Assembly: GCF_016097555.1 (NCBI RefSeq)
Contig: NC_054707.1
Coordinates: 50,198,552-50,262,551 of the forward strand
Reading direction: 5' to 3'
Source of the DNA: Gigantopelta aegis
Lineage: Eukaryota > Mollusca > Gastropoda > Neomphalida > Peltospiridae
Length of the DNA: 64,000 bases
This document shows, in pieces, positions 59,253-64,000 of this stretch. Every line of letters starts with the position of its first letter. Position 1 is the first letter of the stretch. Under the pieces are notes generated by a model. That model was not told the DNA's origin, ran no database searches, and was given only the letters and a program-made list of their open reading frames with translations. Both the position numbers and the translations under genes were made by a program.

Positions 59253-59301
59253 ATGGAACGAGTCAAACCCTGTGTCGAAAACACGATATGACTCGTTCCA
59301 T
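59253..59301. repeat. Perfect 13-bp inverted repeat with inner stem
   Basis: atggaacgagtca (59253-59265) pairs with tgactcgttccat (59289-59301). The loop holds a second short pair (gtgt / acac). It may be a MITE remnant or a structured site. Confidence 0.6.
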
Positions 59302-59379
59302 TGAGTGGCACTTATTAAACACCCATGAACTTGAACCAGAGCTCGCCGCCCGTTGTTGAAACCAGTCACCAGTGCAGTT

Positions 59380-59590
59380 ACAGGAGTCGAATTTCAATTT
59401 TCGGGGTGGTGGTGGTGGTGGTGGGAGGGGGGGGGGGGGTACGGCAAGTATTGCCTTCGGTTTAATAACAAAAATTAGGTCACCAAGGCAAGTTGGAGGG
59501 GCACGAAGGAAAACCTTTCCTTCTGAAGAGGGGCATGAAGGCAATTTACTTTCTGTCAAGTTTCTGAGACAAAAATATTACACATTATAG
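59380..59590. repeat. Dispersed repeat with G-rich run
   Basis: (GGT)n and a G run, then ttcggtttaataacaaaaat, resembling 770-890 in the same order. No coding content. Confidence 0.5.
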
Positions 59591-59650
59591 TCTTGGACTC
59601 TTTGATACAGGTATATGCCATAATAATATATTTTACAAGGTTAATAACAC

Positions 59651-59702
59651 GTAGCATATATGCTACATTTTCCTTATATGCCCAATGTAGCAGATATGCT
59701 AC
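59651..59702. repeat. Two 16-bp palindromes
   Basis: gtagcatatatgctac (59651-59666) is a perfect palindrome. gtagcagatatgctac (59687-59702) differs by one base. Confidence 0.75.
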
Positions 59703-59940
59703 ATTATTAAAAGTATATACAAATGTATGAAAAGTTCAAAAATCAAATGGAAGTGTTCAATGTACACTAACACCTGTAAGTTGAATGAATATGATAATTT
59801 TTGGTATTTATTTTGAGTACTTGGGCACTAGAGGTTAAACTAAATGAACGCATCAAATATGTGGGCACGTCACAATACTACTTCATTCTTCCTGTACTGC
59901 CGGTAAGAAGACTGCCACTCTCAGGACCGCCTTGACAGAA

Positions 59941-60268
59941 GGGAGGAAAATGGTTTATTTAACGACGCACTCAACACATTTTATTTACGGTTATATGGCG
60001 TCGGACATATGGTTAAGGACCACACAGATATTGAGGTAGGAAACCCGCTGTCACCACTTCATGGGCTACTCTTTTCGATCAGTAGCAAGGGATCTTTTAT
60101 ATGCACCACCCCATAGACAGGATAGCACATACCACGGCCTTTGATGTACCAGTCGTGGTGAACTGGCTGGAGCGAGATATAGCCCAATGAGCCCACCGAC
60201 GGGGATCGATCTGAAACCGACCGCGCACCAAGTGAGCACTTTACCACTGGGCTACGTCTCGCCCCTGG
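59941..60268 (-). mobile_element. Full-length SINE, alpha tail and gamma-type head
   Basis: Minus-strand head gacgtagcccagtggtaaag (box A TAGCCCAGTGG) and a box-B-like agatcgatcccc, core agatcccttgctactgat, alpha tail. A 10-bp target duplication cttgacagaa lies on both sides (59931-59940, 60269-60278). Confidence 0.92.
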
Positions 60269-60278
60269 CTTGACAGAA

Positions 60279-61004
60279 TGAAGCTTGTTCGCGACCGCAA
60301 CGTCTCAATCATCTTGCCAAGTCGAAAAGATATATATTGGTTAATATGATATTTAAAATCACTAATGTGTATGTCACAAAGAATATATTTATAAATATCG
60401 TCAACTTAAACTGCTGTAAATAACGTTATTGTTATGGGCATTTTAGCACGTTTTGATTTACATCCTGGTATAACTGACCTGTCACTTCGTGTGTCAACAG
60501 GCAGCTCAACTTCGCTAGACCTGATTTTTCATGTTACATTTTGTGTCATTTCTAAATAATAAAATGCTGGGTTTAAAAAAATTATTGCCGTCGACACCGA
60601 AAGAGTTTAGGGGCATAACGGCAAGTAAGGAGGGCATCTACGGCAACTGCCGTCGGTGCCGTGATGAAATTCGAACCCTGCAGTTAGAGTGCCCCCAAAA
60701 TAGAACTGGGATTTTCAGCGAAACAAATGAGGGCTGCTATTAAAAACTTTTATAAATCTCATTTTCTAGCAGGTAGACTAAATGTGAGGTGGCACACGTT
60801 TTATTGATATACTGTCTGGGTGCTTTGACACGCTGCTTGCATCAGTTCTATTAAAATAATTTTAACATTATCGGCAATGGGAACTAATTGTGTCCAACAA
60901 CTACAGAATAAAGGTATTGATTCGTCCACGTGTATAAGAAAACAATTAAAATAATTATGTTCCCCGTAGAGTAATTTTCGAACATTTCATAAACGAAAGC
61001 ACTT
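60279..61004. other. AT-rich sequence, nothing identified
   Basis: No convincing exon was found. The frame at 60531-60743 has no splice or domain support. Confidence 0.4.
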
Positions 61005-61247
61005 GTTCCCATTGGGCTATTTCTCGTTCCAGCCAGTGCACCCTGACTGGTATATCAAGGATCATGGTATGTGCTCTCCTGTCTGTGGGATGGTGCATAT
61101 AAAATATCCCTTGCTACTAATGGAAAAATGTAGCGGGTTCTATCTCTAAGACTATATGTCAAAATTACCAAATGTTTGACATCCAATAGCCGATGATTAA
61201 TAAATCAATGTGCTTTAGTGGTATCGTTAAACAAAACGAATGTTAAA
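61005..61247 (+). mobile_element. SINE gamma, head truncated
   Basis: From cattgggctatttctcgttc through tgcatataaaatatcccttg to gtgctttagtggtatcgtta, then aacaaaac. Standard gamma order. Confidence 0.8.
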
Positions 61248-61802
61248 GACAGGCTACGAGCACAGAAACAAACAAGGGGAATCCGCAACGTATTTTGACA
61301 CTTAACATTTGCTTCTTAACACTAGTTGACTTTTGTTGGGTTGTTATTCTCCGAACATAGTAAACCAAAATACCACTCGACATTGCTAGCTTTATTTAGT
61401 ACCTTATATATCCATTAAGTTTGATGTCTGTCAACAACGGGACACTTTGAACTTGCGTTAAAATAAACAGTGGCAAACATTTGTCCCTATTACTCGAATC
61501 AGTGTTGAGGAGCAGAACGCTGCCTAACAAGCGCTCGAGTGGCTTGAACCCCTTATCCCGCGCAGAGAAACAAATTTGCGTTATTAACCCCTAACGGTGA
61601 GATTACACTAAGAGACTTATTGACAGCACTCGCGAAAAGAGTTAGAAAAAACCGACACAAAGCTGACAATTACACACAGCTCGTGACGTATTTCCGTTAT
61701 TTTCTTCACTAATGGTTTCCGCTCTGATATTGGTAGATATTTAAATATAACATTCATATCGAATCTTATTATATACTCTTACAGTAATGATTCATGATAC
61801 AT

Positions 61803-61808
<6 letters not shown>
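61248..61808. other. Intergenic sequence, nothing identified
   Basis: No exon or repeat was recognised. Confidence 0.4.

Positions 61809-61878
<70 letters not shown>
61809..61878. repeat. (TA)n microsatellite
   Basis: Pure TA run of about 70 bp. Confidence 0.95.
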
Positions 61879-61882
<4 letters not shown>

Positions 61883-62014
61883 CAGAAATATTTTTTGGTT
61901 GCTTATTGCTTATCTTTCTTAAAATATTCTCAATAGTTAAAAATAGTACACACAATTAGATAAAGTCAATACATGAATATAATTAGAAGTTGTTTTCTGT
62001 GGGATTTTTGTGCA

Positions 62015-62017
<3 letters not shown>

Positions 62018-62084
<67 letters not shown>
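62018..62084. repeat. (TA)n(TG)n microsatellite
   Basis: TA run ending in GTGTGTGTGT. Confidence 0.95.
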
Positions 62085-62725
62085 CTGATTTAGTTTCATA
62101 TCTCAATTTACGAAAAAAAGGAAGACATATCGTTTCGAACACGCCCACACTGAGAACTCAAGTTAAACGACTGTCTGTTTTCATATAAAGGCCTCAAAGT
62201 CAAATATTACATCACATCCAAATAACTCTACGTTTTAAATGAAGCATCTATTTAGAGAGCTTTTTTTTATGTTTTGGTGTGGCTTGAAATGTGGACAAAA
62301 TGTTTAGTGTGACAGAGAAAAAAACAAGCAGAAACAGCTATAGAATGGGAGATGGAACTACTATCATCACTGGTTACCCAACCTCTTCCTCCACCCCACC
62401 CTCCCTGTCGTTACGGAACTGGTATAACTGACCTAGGAATTGAATCAACAGGTGATTTTTGTTTTACTTTGATATTTTGACAGTTCTTAAAGCCGACACC
62501 GTGTCTGATCATGGCATACCTGAGACAAACGCTGTCAAATTTTCGCCTCAGACAATGTCAAGTGAAGTGGGCAGATCAGTATAAAAGTGTCCACACGAAA
62601 GACGCAAGCCGTTTTATACGTGTCGGTAATCAGTAGATTTCCGCTAATTATGGGATTCAGTCCAAGACGTTTGCATTTAGCCGTCTGATGAATCAGAACA
62701 CTTTCAAAATGGAAACCGATTTCTA
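62085..62725. other. Intergenic sequence, nothing identified
   Basis: No exon or repeat family was recognised. Confidence 0.4.
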
Positions 62726-62727
62726 CA

Positions 62728-62815
62728 AATGAATGTGTGAACATATGGATGAATGAATGAATGCATGAATGAATGCATGAATGAATGAATGAAGGAATGA
62801 AGTGAAGAATGAAGT
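62728..62815. repeat. (GAAT)n imperfect microsatellite
   Basis: GAAT and GCAT units with single changes. Confidence 0.85.
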
Positions 62816-63230
62816 AACAAACAAACGAACTCATTAACGAATTATTTTGACACTGATATGCAAAACATATATGGGTTTATCGCAAGTGTGATACGAAAAA
62901 TAGGGGGACCAAAAACAGTGGCGTGTTCTGGAGGCCGAGCACTCGCGAACACTTGGATTGGTACCACTGCCTTCTATCGCAACACATCCGTCTAAAGTTG
63001 AGCGCAAGACACAGTCTAGCGAGCGGCCGCGTTCGCCCTCCCTTCGGAACTTGCATATACATGCATTTGCATTTCCACCGTCGCGACTTTTCGTACCATG
63101 ACACACCGCGCCGTTCAACGAATCAACCTAGTTTACTACTGTCGTAATTTACGGCACAAATTTACAATAAATATTATATCTGAGGTCGCTATGATATTTG
63201 TCAAATCAACACATACCAAAAGTGTATGTA

Positions 63231-63237
<7 letters not shown>

Positions 63238-63311
<74 letters not shown>
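63238..63311. repeat. (GT)n(GA)n microsatellite
   Basis: A short GT run, then about 35 GA units. Confidence 0.95.
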
Positions 63312-63314
<3 letters not shown>

Positions 63315-63649
63315 GTGTATGTGATAACCCAATGTTAAATCTCCTTCCTAAAAAAATTCCTACACCCGTACCTGCAAATAGATCTTAGATCTTCATTTTA
63401 TAATTTTCGAAGAAGGTACAAAAACTCATTAATGTTAAATGAAACCACTATTAAAATATTGATTTTTAGAGTTTAAATATCCCCACTAAAGTGTTAAAGC
63501 ACGATTACCTTGACACAATGGTTGAACCCGATAAAGACCAGAGTTCATGAAGGGATAATCTACACAAGTGTTGTTCAGATTAATTTGCCCACGCAAAACT
63601 CGTGTTTAAGCACATTAGATCTGAACGACAAAACCGTAATACATGATTA

Positions 63650-63840
63650 GGGGCGTATATCTGCATAATGCAGTCGAATGAATATTTGGCAAAAATAGTG
63701 GTTGATTCTAGTGTTTCGTGTTTAGGAGGACAGCCACTCCCGAGGAGATCCTTTACTGGAGATTTCATCCCTATTGCACCGCCAACTCGAACCGGACAGA
63801 GCTCATTAAAATAAATACAGCTGTGATGACATGCACTCAT
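63650..63840 (-). pseudogene. Degraded 8-Cys terminal exon relative
   Basis: The frame contains GMKSPVKDLLGSGCPPKHE, matching CMKSPVKDFLGSGCPPIDK of the intact exon. The N-terminal part (GELCPVRVGG-like) has lost most of the matching cysteines. A deletion follows GCPP, and the normal stop position is overrun. Not functional as it stands. Confidence 0.55.
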
Positions 63841-63879
63841 GGATAGTTTTTATAACAATGATGATATCGGGTGTTCGAC

Positions 63880-64000
63880 CGTATTATCACATTAGATCGT
63901 GTTATTACATTAAACTGTTATTACATTAAACTGTGTTATTACATTAAACTGTGTTATGTTATTACATTAAACTGTGTTATTACATTAAACTGTGTTATTA
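63880..64000. repeat. 18-bp minisatellite running off the window
   Basis: Units of attacattaaactgtgtt in tandem with small gaps, continuing to the last base. Total length unknown. Confidence 0.9.

Noticed and set aside
59165-59359. 64-residue frame containing FKEAERLQTMIRLE
   Set aside because: Starts with GTG, overlaps a perfect inverted repeat, and has no partner exon. Probably part of a decayed repeat.

Overview
This window is animal nuclear DNA, most likely from a mollusc and perhaps a gastropod. The evidence is short exons with GT/AG splice sites in long AT-rich introns, very many microsatellites, tRNA-derived SINEs with tails I associate with molluscan genomes, and a non-LTR retrotransposon. 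The species cannot be named from sequence alone. No bacterial operons, CRISPR array, rRNA or free-standing tRNA gene was seen. Most long open frames are microsatellite translations or shadow frames. The real coding parts are short exons, which I found from splice signals plus matching intron phase.

Layout. 1-8.4 kb: 5' part of an oxysterol-binding-protein-related (ORP) gene on the minus strand. Four phase-matched exons run from the start codon into the PH domain. Intron 1 holds a 2.4 kb Harbinger-like DNA transposon. 9.8-14.0 kb: two diverged copies of a roughly 1 kb repeat, one carrying a long palindrome. 14.5-22.7 kb: SINEs, then a 4.4 kb non-LTR retrotransposon (ORF1 intact, ORF2 with one in-frame stop) and two MITEs, all inserted in one older repeat (copy A). 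Copy B of that repeat (49.7-52.1 kb) lacks all three insertions but carries a dead Tc1/mariner element. 23.3-42.7 kb: a unit of about 4.1 kb plus 103-bp satellite, present three times in tandem. The first two units end in four satellite monomers and the third in 60. Each unit carries a probable C-type-lectin-like terminal exon. 42.7-48 kb: unique sequence, a MITE, a 200-bp N gap and poor-quality, homopolymer-rich sequence. 48.7-54.4 kb: exons of secreted proteins. These are a signal peptide/coiled-coil exon 1, a phase-matched exon 2 and a separate 8-cysteine terminal exon. Degraded relatives of the 8-cysteine exon lie at 44.5, 53.3 and 63.7 kb. 54.3-64 kb: tandem repeats, SINEs with clear target-site duplications, microsatellites and no convincing gene.

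How the parts fit. Exon 1 (53.06 kb), exon 2 (48.95 kb) and the lectin-like terminal exons (35.6, 31.1, 26.5 kb) are all on the minus strand. All their junctions are phase 1, so they could form one secreted coiled-coil lectin gene whose last exon was triplicated with the satellite-linked unit. The middle exons are not seen and may lie in the N gap. This gene model is an inference. The strongest observations are the satellite-anchored triplication with a higher-order pattern in the 60-monomer array, and the datable nesting of transposons revealed by comparing repeat copies A and B.
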